In this document: positions 53,819 through 62,293 of the stretch, one piece after another
Numbering within the stretch: the first letter of the stretch is position 1
Layout of the letters: each line of letters opens with the position of its first letter
Source of the DNA: Mobilisporobacter senegalensis
GTDB taxonomy: Bacteria; Bacillota; Clostridia; Lachnospirales; Lachnospiraceae
Direction: 5' to 3'
DNA: 63,261 nucleotides
Assembly (NCBI RefSeq): GCF_003752155.1
Contig: NZ_RJVG01000014.1
Span: 22,262-85,522, forward strand
The notes under the pieces: model-generated
Databases searched by the model: none
Seen by the model: the letters and a program-made list of their open reading frames with translations, nothing else
Told to the model about the DNA's origin: nothing
Translations under genes and position numbers: made by a program

Positions 53819-54084
53819 AGTTTTTTCCAATATTCATCTAACTTATTGTTCTTATAAGCTCTATAAAACTTCTCAGCAAGTTCGTACATCTCGTCTTCAT
53901 CCCTTAGAAATACGGCAATATCATCTTTGGATTTGACATGAAAAAACTTTTTCTCCTTATGTTCTTTCACCCATTTGCGAAGTTTTGTTTCCCAGTCCAA
54001 GATTGTTGTTTCATCAAGCTCTTCATATTCTGTCATCTGAAATTTCACTTCTTCTACAAAATCTTCAAAATCAATCTCTATCAT
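53803..54084 (-). CDS. Small acidic/basic hypothetical protein
   Basis: A 93-aa charged protein that I do not recognise: IDFEDFVEEVKFQMTEYEEL, DWETKLRKWVKEHKEKKFF. No signal peptide or membrane helix. Its start overlaps the end of the DegV gene by 14 bp and its stop lies in the shared terminator, so it is probably real and translated with DegV. Confidence 0.55.
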   Translation of the reverse strand: MIEIDFEDFVEEVKFQMTEYEELDETTILDWETKLRKWVKEHKEKKFFHVKSKDDIAVFLRDEDEMYELAEKFYRAYKNNKLDEYWKKLKWGR

Positions 54085-54961
54085 AAATCCTCCTAAAATA
54101 TGGTGTTTCCGAATTTAAAAATGTAATTCCAATAATTCCCGGACCTGTATGAGCCCCAATGGCACACCCAACATAATTCTCAATAAAGTTTTTACAGCCA
54201 TATTGCTCTGTGAGCTTTTGTTTCACCTTTTCAAGAGTCTCTTTATCATCACCATGAATCAATCCTATCGTTTGAGTTTCTAAAGCTGCACCTTTCTCAC
54301 CCACGATCTCTATCAGCCGTTTTAATGATTTTTGTCGTCCTCTGACTTTTTCAACTGCTACAAGAGCACCTTTTTGATCTACCTTAATAATTGGCTTAAT
54401 ATCCAATAGCCCCCCGGCAATTGCAGAACCTCTGCTTAATCTTCCACCCTTATAGAGATATTCTAAAGTCTCTACAGTAAAGATATGTTCCATATGTTCA
54501 CAATGGTATTTTATTGCCTCTATAATGGTTTGTTTCTCTACGTTGTTCTCCAACATTTTAAGGGCATAATATACTATCAGTCCATACCCTAAAGATGCGC
54601 ATTTGGTGTCTATGATTGTCAGATCAAAATCTGGATAAGTCTCTAATAATTCCGTTTTTGCTATATTAGCTGCATTATAGGTTCCGGCAATCCCAGTGGA
54701 AAAACAGATATAGATAAGTTCGTCTTTGTTTTTTGCGTAAGGCTCAAAATTTTCTTTAAACATAAATGCATTAATATGGTAAGTCTTAACTTCTTTCCCA
54801 TCTCTTAGCAACTGATAAAACTCTGATGGAAAGATAGTCTCCCCATCAAAATAATCTTTCTCATCAATTACTACCGGAGTTGGAATTACGCGTAAATCAT
54901 ATTCATCTGCTAACCACTTTGGTACATCGGATGCAGAATCAGTTATTATTTTTAATGCCAT
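54071..54961 (-). CDS. DegV family fatty-acid-binding protein, second copy
   Basis: A 296-aa DegV protein: ALKIITDSASDVPKWLADEY, YICFSTGIAGTYNAANIAKT, TVETLEYLYKGGRLSRGSA and GCAIGAHTGPGIIGITF. It would bind a fatty acid for a FakA-type kinase encoded elsewhere. The start is ATG at 54961, right behind GGTGG. The frame opens 38 codons further up, but that part translates the tandem hairpin leader and is rejected. The gene is expressed from a promoter at 55215-55243 through a leader of about 247 nt. Confidence 0.92.
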   Translation of the reverse strand: MALKIITDSASDVPKWLADEYDLRVIPTPVVIDEKDYFDGETIFPSEFYQLLRDGKEVKTYHINAFMFKENFEPYAKNKDELIYICFSTGIAGTYNAANIAKTELLETYPDFDLTIIDTKCASLGYGLIVYYALKMLENNVEKQTIIEAIKYHCEHMEHIFTVETLEYLYKGGRLSRGSAIAGGLLDIKPIIKVDQKGALVAVEKVRGRQKSLKRLIEIVGEKGAALETQTIGLIHGDDKETLEKVKQKLTEQYGCKNFIENYVGCAIGAHTGPGIIGITFLNSETPYFRRIYDRD

Positions 54962-55025
54962 ACTTTTACCACCTATTCTTGTATTAGATAAAAATCTATC
55001 TTTTGTATCAGATAAACCTGTACAA

Positions 55026-55209
55026 GCAATTTTGCCCTTGCAAGCAAACAAAATTACTATCATTCGTATTGCCATAAAATTTCATTTTATGGCCCCGTGA
55101 GCAATTCCCTTGTAAGTAAACAAAATTACTACCACTCGTATTGCCATAAAATTTCATTTTATGGCCCCGTGAGCAATTTTGCCCTTGCAAGCAAGCAAAA
55201 TTGCTATCA
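55026..55209 (-). repeat. 72-74-bp tandem hairpin array in the degV leader
   Basis: Repeat units begin near 55049, 55121 and 55195 (periods 72 and 74). Each full unit contains a perfect 9-bp hairpin CCATAAAAT-TTC-ATTTTATGG (55072-55092, 55144-55164), then GGCCCCGTGAGCAATT and CCCTTG(C/T)AAG. The array fills the untranslated leader of degV. It resembles the array at 1-174 in order and spacing though not in all bases. Confidence 0.85.
55178..55204 (-). repeat. Nested hairpin, leader element copy 2
   Basis: Arms GCAATTTTGC and GCAAAATTGC enclose CCTTGCAAGCAA. Compared with copy 1 at 166-201, two stem pairs have changed on both sides (C-G to T-A, and A-T to G-C), which keeps the pairing. The core is identical. 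Confidence 0.75.
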
Positions 55210-55214
55210 CGAGT

Positions 55215-55243
55215 ATTATACTAGGATTGTAAAGGCTTGTCTA
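55215..55243 (-). promoter_or_regulatory. Promoter of the second DegV gene
   Basis: Minus strand: -35 TAGACA (55238-55243), 17-bp spacer, perfect -10 TATAAT (55215-55220). It overlaps the nadE stop codon. The same TATAATACTC sequence occurs at the promoter 211-239. Confidence 0.65.
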
Positions 55244-57169
55244 CTTATCAGGCTTCACTGTTTCAAGTTCTTTTATCCACTCATCTGCTGATGCATCACT
55301 TGGCATTCTAAGATCCCCTCTTGGAGATAGTGCTACACTACCTACCTTTGGTCCATCCGGTAAGCAGGAACGTTTGAATTGCTGGGAAAAGAAACGTTTA
55401 TAAAAGATTGTAAGCCATTTATAAATAGTGCCATCATCGTATTCTCCTGCAAACGCTATCTTAGCCAGACGATAAATCTTAGAAGGAGAAAAACCAAATC
55501 TCATAATATAATACAAAAAGAAATCGTGTAATTCGTAAGGACCAACAATATCTTCTGTTTTCTGAGAAATCTCACCTTTTTTAGGCGGTAAAAGCTCAGG
55601 ACTAACCGGGGTGTCCAGGATATCAATTAATATTTCGTTTAGTTCTTCATCTGTAGCCGTTTCTGCAAAATATAAAACTAAATATCTTACCAAAGTCTTT
55701 GGGATGGAACAATTCACTCCATACATTGACATATGGTCTCCATTATAAGTTGCCCAGCCAAGGGCCAGCTCTGACATATCACCTGTACCAATAACAAGTC
55801 CATTGTATTGATTGGCAATGTCCATTAAAACCTGAGTTCTTTCTCTTGCCTGAGCATTCTCGTAAGTTATATCATGGGTATCTATGTCATGGCCAATATC
55901 CTGTAAATGGAGAAGAACAGATTCATTAATAGGAATTTCTTTTAAGGTCGCCCCTAATTTCTTAGTTAAAGACACTGCATTCTGATAAGTACGATCCGTT
56001 GTACCAAAACATGGCATAGTTATAGCAATAATATTCTCTCTCTCTAATCCTAATAGATCAAATGCCTTACCTGTCACTAACAGTGCCAGTGTAGAATCTA
56101 ATCCTCCAGAAATCCCAATCACCGCATATTTACAATTTGTGTGTTCAAGCCTCTTTTTTAATCCCATTGCCTGGATTAAAATAATTTCTTCACATCTTAA
56201 ATCTCTTTCGCTTTTATTATTAGGTACAAAAGGCGCTTTGTCATATCTTCTGGTTAAGTGGAGTTTTGTAATCTCACCATGATAGGAAAAAGGAATCGTA
56301 GTATATTCCTCATTATGTTTTGCCTGGTAAGTTGACTTTCTTCTTCTTTCACTGACGATTTTTCCAAGATCAAATTCCGTATATATTAATTCATTGGTAA
56401 ATCGTTTAGATTCCTTCAAAATCACACCATTCTCAGCGATCATATTATGTCCGCCATATACACAATCAGTAGTAGATTCTCCTTCTCCTGCGTCCGCATA
56501 GATATAGCCGCATACTAATCTGGCAGACTGGCCTCTTAATAAGTCTCTTCTATAACTATCTTTTCCTGTTAATTCATCGCTGGCAGATAAATTGACAATT
56601 AATGTTGCGCCTGCAAGGGCATGGTGAGAGGATGGAGGAATTGAGACCCACAGGTCTTCACATATTTCTCCACCAATAATAAGATCTTTCATCTCATCAC
56701 ACTGCAGTAGAATATTCGTTCCAAAAGGAATTTCATAATTATCAAATTTTATCATTATCGGTTTTTCATTGCCCGATGTAAAATATCTGGCTTCATAAAA
56801 TTCTGAATAATTCGGTATATGTTTCTTGGGAATGATACCAAGAACACGCCCATCTTTAACAAATGCAGCAACATTATATATATTGCCATGTTGTAAATAA
56901 GGTAATCCCACAACAGATAAAACATTCATATCCTTTGTGGCAAATGCAATTCTTTTTAATTGTTCCATGGCTGCTTGTAATAATGTATCCTGAAGGAATA
57001 AATCCCCGCAGGTATAACCTGTAATACATAATTCAGGAAATACAACTACTTTGATCTCTTTTTTCTCACATTCTTCTAAAATTTCTATCATCCGATTGGT
57101 GTTATATTCACAATCTGCAACTTTTATCTTGGGTGTAGCCGCAGCTACCCTTACAAAACCGTGTACCAT
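55241..57169 (-). CDS. nadE: Glutamine-dependent NAD+ synthetase
   Basis: A 642-aa two-domain enzyme that makes NAD from nicotinic acid adenine dinucleotide, ATP and glutamine. The N-terminal nitrilase-type amidase has VVFPELCITGYTCGDLF (catalytic Glu), IIPKKHIPNY (Lys) and IGGEICEDLW (Cys). The C-terminal synthetase has the ATP P-loop AVIGISGGLDSTLALLV and GTGDMSELALGWATYNGDH. Length is normal. The start follows GGAGGAATG. The gene is followed on the left by the degV promoter. Confidence 0.97.
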   Translation of the reverse strand: MVHGFVRVAAATPKIKVADCEYNTNRMIEILEECEKKEIKVVVFPELCITGYTCGDLFLQDTLLQAAMEQLKRIAFATKDMNVLSVVGLPYLQHGNIYNVAAFVKDGRVLGIIPKKHIPNYSEFYEARYFTSGNEKPIMIKFDNYEIPFGTNILLQCDEMKDLIIGGEICEDLWVSIPPSSHHALAGATLIVNLSASDELTGKDSYRRDLLRGQSARLVCGYIYADAGEGESTTDCVYGGHNMIAENGVILKESKRFTNELIYTEFDLGKIVSERRRKSTYQAKHNEEYTTIPFSYHGEITKLHLTRRYDKAPFVPNNKSERDLRCEEIILIQAMGLKKRLEHTNCKYAVIGISGGLDSTLALLVTGKAFDLLGLERENIIAITMPCFGTTDRTYQNAVSLTKKLGATLKEIPINESVLLHLQDIGHDIDTHDITYENAQARERTQVLMDIANQYNGLVIGTGDMSELALGWATYNGDHMSMYGVNCSIPKTLVRYLVLYFAETATDEELNEILIDILDTPVSPELLPPKKGEISQKTEDIVGPYELHDFFLYYIMRFGFSPSKIYRLAKIAFAGEYDDGTIYKWLTIFYKRFFSQQFKRSCLPDGPKVGSVALSPRGDLRMPSDASADEWIKELETVKPDK

Positions 57170-57269
57170 ATCATTCCTCCGAATTTATAACATATTATAT
57201 TAAAAACAAAACGGTCGTGATCACTTCATTCTTATTATAAAATTAGTATTGCTAAAAAACAAGGATATA

Positions 57270-57431
57270 TTTGCGCGAAGACAATGAGCCTGTGTTAGTA
57301 AGTCCTAAGATGGATCATACTCGTATGAAATCCTATCTTAGGACTTACTAACATTTGGCGACTGCCCGCGAACCTTAGAAATTCGCTTTATGAATTTCTA
57401 AGGTGGCACAGGCTCATTGTCTTCGCGCAAA
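57270..57431. repeat. 162-bp element folding as a three-way junction
   Basis: A perfect 25-bp outer stem joins 57270-57294 to 57407-57431. Inside are a hairpin with a 17-bp perfect stem (57295-57311 with 57335-57351, extended by GGAT/ATCC and CATAC/GTATG), a 20-nt linker (57352-57371) and a second hairpin with a 13-bp stem (57372-57384 with 57392-57404). It abuts the 6S RNA terminator. Some motifs are shared with the glyA leader. No gene was seen in it. Confidence 0.8.
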
Positions 57432-57455
57432 AAAAGGCAGCTTACGCTGCCCTTT
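57429..57455 (-). terminator. Terminator of the 6S RNA gene
   Basis: On the minus strand GGCAGC-GTAA-GCTGCC (57436-57451), then seven Ts (57429-57435). The last Ts belong also to the outer stem of the 162-bp element. Confidence 0.85.
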
Positions 57456-57469
57456 ATCATTAGTATATT

Positions 57470-57650
57470 ACCCCAAAATGCCGGTTCCTGTATTTTGACT
57501 CCTAGCCATAGCTAGGTGGGTTTCCGCATATATACCTCTGTCTTCCACTACATGGTGGCCTGACATAATTATATGAATTTAGGAATCCCGTATTAATTGA
57601 TGTAGGTTCAAAATAGCAAGAGTATCGTACATTTCAGGAGTTCTTTTGTT
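57470..57650 (-). ncRNA. ssrS: 6S RNA
   Basis: An RNA of about 180 nt that folds and reads like Firmicutes 6S RNA, which binds SigA RNA polymerase in stationary phase by mimicking an open promoter. The closing stem pairs CCTGAAATG with CATTTTGGG (plus-strand 57630-57638 and 57472-57480). A second helix pairs TATTTTGA with TCAAAATA (57608-57615 and 57491-57498). The bubble carries GAACCTACATC on one side and GCGGAAACCCACC on the other; an inner hairpin CTAGC/GCTAG and the apical hairpin CCAC/GTGG complete the fold. A strong promoter and terminator flank it. Assignment is by recalled family pattern, not by a model search. Confidence 0.82.
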
Positions 57651-57656
57651 AAGATT

Positions 57657-57685
57657 ATTATATATCACCGGAAAGAATTTTTCAA
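57657..57685 (-). promoter_or_regulatory. Promoter of the 6S RNA gene
   Basis: Minus strand: -35 TTGAAA (57680-57685), 17-bp spacer, perfect -10 TATAAT (57657-57662). The start should fall near 57650. The stretch 57690-57826 is AT-rich with no gene seen. Confidence 0.8.
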
Positions 57686-57826
57686 GTTTTTTATTTAATT
57701 TATTATATAGTTATTTTAATCAATTTATTTACCTTTTATGTATCGAGTAGACTGTTAATATAATGCAATTGTCGTTATTAGCTGTAAGCTTTTACCATTT
57801 TTGTTAAATTGTATTTACTACATTCT

Positions 57827-59329
57827 TTAAACACTCATCTCTTCATAATCTTCTTTTGTTAAATTAAATTGAAAAACAAACTCAGTTCCATGATTTAATT
57901 CACTGAATACTTCTATATTTCCACCATGCCGTATCGCGATCTCTTTTGCGATGGTAAGTCCAAGCCCGGAACCTTTTGCATTCTGTCTTAGTTTGGATTT
58001 ATAGAATTTATCAAAAATATTCGGAAGTTCTTCTTTAGATATACCAACTCCTTCATCTTTAATAGATATCTTTAATCCACAATCTTCCCAGATATGAATA
58101 TATACAATAGAATCTTCTTTAGAAAATTTCACTGCATTATCTAAGATTATCATAAACATCTGCCTTAATCTGTCATAATCCCCATGAATAATATAAACAT
58201 CTTTGTCTTTCTTCATATCCAGAGTGATATTCTTCTTCTTTCCAATCGCATTGACACTTCTTGTAATATCATCAAATACCTGAACTATATTTACTGGTTC
58301 CATCTCCATTGCAAATTCCGGATTCTGCATCTTTGATAATACCAGAAGATCCCCAACAAGTCTTTCCATACTCTTACATTCAGAAAGCATCCGTTTATAA
58401 TACTGCTTTTTCTTATCTTCATCCGTTACTACATCATCGATTAATGTTTCTGCATAGGCTCTTACAACAGTAATAGGGGTACGTAATTCGTGAGATACAT
58501 TCGCAAAGAAATCCTGCCTCATCTTCTCCATATTTAATCTTTCCTGCTCATTAATAAGAAGTTTATCGGATAAAATATCGATAGCTTTTGCCAGATCACC
58601 AAGCTCATCCCTAAGAGCAATCTCTGTTTTTACGTTATATTTCCCTGTTGCAAGTTCAAGGGCGGTAATCCTCATCTTTGAGATTGGATTAGATAAATTC
58701 CTTGCGAATAAAATTGCTATAATAAAAGATATAAATAAAGCTAAAATTGCACTTAAAACAATTAATGTTCTGCCAGAATTAATGGCATCCTGCTGCTGTT
58801 TTACAGGAGAATTAATTAATATGGCACCAACAACGTTCCCACCTGTTCCATAGATAGGTACACCTACTGTTAGAATTTCAACTCCATGCAGATTAGAATA
58901 ACTGGCAGCATAATCTGCTTTACCGTTAAAAGCATTATTAAGAACTACTTCCATTTCTTCATTCAGCTTATCCCCTTCTAAAGAAATATTCTCTAATCTA
59001 TCACTCATTGGCTCTTTCGCACTGGGATTAGAGACTGCCCATATGTCATTTGTCAATAGAATATTCTTGTTCTTCTCCACCTCTTGTAATACCTGTAAAT
59101 AAGACAGACCTTCCTGGTAATCTTCATTCATTACAAATTCTGACATTCTAACAGATATATTGGAGGCTTGATTCTCTAATCTTTGTCTCACTGTATCCAC
59201 AGAGCTTTGGGAATATAATCTGATAAATATGAAACCTATCAATATTGCAAAAAGTGCCAGCATAATGGCATAATATATATATATTCGAAAGAATAACGTA
59301 TTATAAATCTTAAACGATGATTTCTTCAC
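57827..59329 (-). CDS. Sensor histidine kinase (HAMP-HisKA)
   Basis: A 500-aa membrane kinase. Helix 1 (YIYYAIMLALFAILIGFIFI) and helix 2 (LIVLSAILALFISFIIAILF) flank an extracellular sensor of about 150 residues. HAMP follows, then the phosphoacceptor FFANVSHELRTPITVVRAY, the N-box IILDNAVKF, DEGVGISKEELPNIFDKFY and GSGLGLTIAKEIA. It autophosphorylates on His and passes phosphate to the response regulator encoded 11 bp upstream. The signal is unknown; the layout is like ResE/WalK-type kinases. Confidence 0.94.
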   Translation of the reverse strand: MKKSSFKIYNTLFFRIYIYYAIMLALFAILIGFIFIRLYSQSSVDTVRQRLENQASNISVRMSEFVMNEDYQEGLSYLQVLQEVEKNKNILLTNDIWAVSNPSAKEPMSDRLENISLEGDKLNEEMEVVLNNAFNGKADYAASYSNLHGVEILTVGVPIYGTGGNVVGAILINSPVKQQQDAINSGRTLIVLSAILALFISFIIAILFARNLSNPISKMRITALELATGKYNVKTEIALRDELGDLAKAIDILSDKLLINEQERLNMEKMRQDFFANVSHELRTPITVVRAYAETLIDDVVTDEDKKKQYYKRMLSECKSMERLVGDLLVLSKMQNPEFAMEMEPVNIVQVFDDITRSVNAIGKKKNITLDMKKDKDVYIIHGDYDRLRQMFMIILDNAVKFSKEDSIVYIHIWEDCGLKISIKDEGVGISKEELPNIFDKFYKSKLRQNAKGSGLGLTIAKEIAIRHGGNIEVFSELNHGTEFVFQFNLTKEDYEEMSV

Positions 59330-59340
59330 TATTCATCCCT

Positions 59341-60036
59341 CTAATTTTCTTCTACCTCGAATTTATAGCCAACACCCCAGATAGTTTTAATATTCCATAG
59401 TGGATGCTCCATCTTATCCAGCTTAGCGCGCAGTCTCTTAATATGAGAGTCTACTGTTCTACTATCCCCAAAATAATCAAATCCCCATAAACTGTCCAGT
59501 AAATTATCTCTGGTAAATACTTTATTAGGATTACTGGCAAGAGTCCACATTGTTTCGATTTCTTTCTTCGTTAATGAAACTTTAGCTCCATTAATATGTA
59601 ATGTATATTCATCCAGGTTGATAATAAGATTACCAACATTAATTGTATTTTCAGAAATATTAGCGACTTCTTTCTTTTCCATCCTGCGCAGTACTGCTCT
59701 AACTCTCGCCATCACTTCACTTGGGCTGAATGGTTTTACTATATAGTCGTCTGCACCTATATCAAGTCCCATTATCCTTTCGAAATCTTCACCTCTTGCG
59801 GTAATCAGGATCACTGGAACATTGGATTTACTTCGTATTTTACGGCACACTTCATAACCATCTTCCTTTGGCATCATAACATCCAGTAAAACAACTGCAG
59901 GATTATATTCCTGAAATAGTTTAAGTGCTTCTTCTCCATCGGATGCAACCACTGCATTAAAGCCTTCCTTTACTGCATATGTTGACAGGATATCTGTTAT
60001 GTCTTGGTTGTCATCTGCTATTAATATATGCTGCAT
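59341..60036 (-). CDS. OmpR-family response regulator
   Basis: A 231-aa regulator. Receiver domain: acidic pocket ADDNQD, phospho-Asp in VVLLDVMMPKEDGYE, switch Thr in VILITARGE and Lys in YIVKPFSP. The C-terminal winged helix has LTKKEIETMWTLASNPNKVF and RTVDSHIKRLRAKLDK. The ATG at 60036 follows GGGAGGAG; the codon before it is a TTG. It partners the kinase gene just downstream. The Ig-like protein gene is divergent and may be a target (inference). Confidence 0.95.
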   Translation of the reverse strand: MQHILIADDNQDITDILSTYAVKEGFNAVVASDGEEALKLFQEYNPAVVLLDVMMPKEDGYEVCRKIRSKSNVPVILITARGEDFERIMGLDIGADDYIVKPFSPSEVMARVRAVLRRMEKKEVANISENTINVGNLIINLDEYTLHINGAKVSLTKKEIETMWTLASNPNKVFTRDNLLDSLWGFDYFGDSRTVDSHIKRLRAKLDKMEHPLWNIKTIWGVGYKFEVEEN

Positions 60037-60255
60037 CAAAACTCCTCCCTTTCCATACTGAATACATTATATAATATTTAACCAGGTTAAAACAAGAGGA
60101 AAGAACAGTATATTCTTACAATTTTATTACAAAATTGTTATGAAATTTATTTTTTCGTAAAATGTATAAATTGACATGTTTCTGACAAAAAATAAGTTTA
60201 TTATAGCTATAACACAAGTAAATTATATGAAATTTACACTTGGAGGTAAAGTAAG

Positions 60256-60900
60256 ATGAGCAAATTAATTCGTGATAAGTATACTTTTACCTTTGGTTTA
60301 ATACTTCTATTCTTTATGTTATTATTGCCTGGTACAATAACAGCAAAGGCTGCTGATGCAGAAGGAACATCCAAAGATATTCAACTTAATGTTACAAGTA
60401 AATCCCTGGTCGTTGATACAACTTATGATATAAAAGTCTACAATTTATCAAATGATTATAAAGTGTCATTTAAATCTGATTCCTCATCCACTGCCTCAGT
60501 TGACAAAGGAGGAACAGTAACGGGTAACAAGGTAGGAACAGCAACCATTACAGTCACTGTGAAAGATGGTTTTAAAACTATTACTACATTAGACTGTCAG
60601 ATAACTGTTGGCCCTCCTGCTATCAGTATTAAGCTGACAAAAGCAGAATACACTTTATTTGTTGGAGATAGAACTTCATTAAAAGGTATTTTAAAACCTG
60701 ATAATACAGTAGAGGAACCAAAATTTATAAGTACAGATTCTGAAATTGCGTCTGTAAATTCTACTGGCAGAGTTACAGCAAAAACAGTTGGCGAAGTTTA
60801 TATCTATGCATTCCTGGAAAACGGAAAAAGTGATTATTGTAAGATAATCATTACAGAGCCACCAGCTCAGTCTAAAGAAGAACAATCAGCGAAAAAATAA
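60256..60900 (+). CDS. Exported protein with two BIG_2 Ig-like domains
   Basis: A 214-aa secreted or surface protein. Signal peptide with TFGLILLFFMLLLPGTITAKA. Two bacterial Ig-like (BIG_2) domains follow: about residues 40-115 (SVDKGGTVTGNKVGTATITV) and 122-200 (IASVNSTGRVTAKTVGEVYI). The C-terminus is a short charged tail with no sorting signal, so retention could be by secretion or binding only. BIG_2 domains mediate adhesion or act as structural spacers. The start follows GGAGG. It is divergent from the two-component system and ends in a terminator. Confidence 0.85.
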   Translation: MSKLIRDKYTFTFGLILLFFMLLLPGTITAKAADAEGTSKDIQLNVTSKSLVVDTTYDIKVYNLSNDYKVSFKSDSSSTASVDKGGTVTGNKVGTATITVTVKDGFKTITTLDCQITVGPPAISIKLTKAEYTLFVGDRTSLKGILKPDNTVEEPKFISTDSEIASVNSTGRVTAKTVGEVYIYAFLENGKSDYCKIIITEPPAQSKEEQSAKK

Positions 60901-60905
60901 TTCAT

Positions 60906-60948
60906 AGCTGAGATTGTAAGGCATCCCCTTATTTTCTCAGCTTTTTTA
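60906..60948 (+). terminator. Terminator after the Ig-like gene
   Basis: AGCTGAGA (60906-60913) and TCTCAGCT (60935-60942) followed by TTTTT. The loop is 21 nt. Confidence 0.8.
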
Positions 60949-60986
60949 ATACCATAATATGGATTTAATGAAAGAGAGGTGAAAAA

Positions 60987-61652
60987 ATGAAGATAGAAAA
61001 GATTAAAAACAGAAGCATTCTATTCACCAGAATCAATCCTGCTGAATGGAATTTAAATATACAGCTTATTATCGGGAATAAACATAATTATATTGTAGAT
61101 ACCGGACTAGGTTCCTTAAGTATTGCTCCAATTCTGGAGTATATAAAATATATGAATCAAGATAACAAACCGATCATTGCTATTAACACTCATTATCACT
61201 GGGATCATATCTGGGGCAATTCTTCCCTGCAAAATTCTACAATACTTGCCCACAAATTATGCAGAGATATGATTGATTCTAATTGGGATGATATGATGTT
61301 CCATAATAAGCATTATATTGAGGGAGAAGCAGTGAAATATCTTCCCAATATGATATTTGAAGAAGAGATTTATTATCCTGAAGATAAAATAAGAATTATG
61401 TATACTCCTGGTCATACCATCGATTCCATTAGTGTATTGGATGAAGAAGATAAAGTATTAAATGCAGGAGATAATATAGGTGACACCCCTGATGAGATTA
61501 TTCCACAAATTGATTGTGAGAAATATGAATATATTAATACATTATTAAAATATAAAGAAATGGAGTTTGATACTTGTATCTCCGGACATAATGTGGTTTT
61601 AGATAAACAAGTAATTGATAATATATTGAAGTTGATAAAGAATATCATCTGA
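60987..61652 (+). CDS. MBL-fold metallo-hydrolase
   Basis: A 221-aa metallo-beta-lactamase-fold hydrolase. The metal-binding HxHxDH motif is in NTHYHWDHIWGN; further ligands are in MYTPGHTIDS (His), LNAGDNIGD (Asp) and CISGHN (His). It is a single domain without signal peptide. Substrates in this family include thioesters such as S-lactoylglutathione, phosphodiesters and lactams; nothing here tells which. It starts behind GAGAGGTG after the Ig-like gene terminator. Confidence 0.88.
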   Translation: MKIEKIKNRSILFTRINPAEWNLNIQLIIGNKHNYIVDTGLGSLSIAPILEYIKYMNQDNKPIIAINTHYHWDHIWGNSSLQNSTILAHKLCRDMIDSNWDDMMFHNKHYIEGEAVKYLPNMIFEEEIYYPEDKIRIMYTPGHTIDSISVLDEEDKVLNAGDNIGDTPDEIIPQIDCEKYEYINTLLKYKEMEFDTCISGHNVVLDKQVIDNILKLIKNII

Positions 61653-61719
61653 GTATGAACATAATATCTACCCTGAATACATATTATATATCAAATTGCG
61701 TTATATTTTAGGAGATATC

Positions 61720-62253
61720 GTGGAATTTCAGAAAAGTCAAACTTATCTTAACTTACAAGTGGCATTGGAGAATGAACTAACAACAAGTGGCTTATATGAT
61801 CTCTATAGGAAAAGAGCTGACCAGGAAGTACTTTTAGAGGTCAGGAATGTTTTTGATACTTTTTCTATAAATGCTCAATTTATAGCAGAAAGATTACGAA
61901 GGATATTAAATGACGGAGATACCAGTACATTGCAAAACTTAATTGATGCTGCAAATAGAGAGCTATATGCAGAAAATAATATCTATAGAGAATTTTCCCG
62001 TATTGCAGTGGAAGAAGGTTTTAATGATTTAGCATCTCTATTTAATGGAATTGCAAATATTAAATTAAATCATAATATTACCTTTCAAACCCTTGCAGAT
62101 GACATGGAAAATAATCAACTATTTTGCAAAGAAAGAGAATCTTTATGGATTTGTTTAGGCTGCGGCAATATATTAAGTGGAGATTGTGCCCCGGAAATAT
62201 GCCCTATATGCGAATATCCACAAGGTTACTATCAATTTTACAGATATTTATAA
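61720..62253 (+). CDS. Rubrerythrin-like protein with a degenerate diiron site
   Basis: A 177-aa protein. The N-terminal four-helix part aligns with rubrerythrin, and the C-terminal 30 residues are a rubredoxin-like Cys4 knuckle (WICLGCGN then CPICEYPQGYYQFY). By eye, of the rubrerythrin iron ligands only some survive: Glu in ALENELTT and Glu in NRELYAEN and His in IKLNHNITF remain, while the second-helix ExxH becomes AQFI and the last-helix Glu is replaced by Lys. It may therefore not reduce peroxide in the usual way. The start is GTG at 61720, 5 nt after AGGAG; an upstream TTG at 61696 has no such site. Confidence 0.75.
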   Translation: MEFQKSQTYLNLQVALENELTTSGLYDLYRKRADQEVLLEVRNVFDTFSINAQFIAERLRRILNDGDTSTLQNLIDAANRELYAENNIYREFSRIAVEEGFNDLASLFNGIANIKLNHNITFQTLADDMENNQLFCKERESLWICLGCGNILSGDCAPEICPICEYPQGYYQFYRYL

Positions 62254-62293
62254 TTAATTTAGAATGGTTAATTACAGGACTAAATATAAAGGG

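Noticed and set aside
54962-55075. N-terminal extension of the second DegV protein
   Set aside because: The extra 38 codons translate the hairpin repeat leader; a ribosome binding site GGTGG lies directly before the internal ATG at 54961.
55008-55190. Small repetitive ORF on the minus strand
   Set aside because: It is only a reading of the 72-bp DNA repeat; no ribosome binding site and no homology-like features.
57270-57431. Retron RNA
   Set aside because: Long inverted repeats are present, but no reverse transcriptase gene exists in the window.
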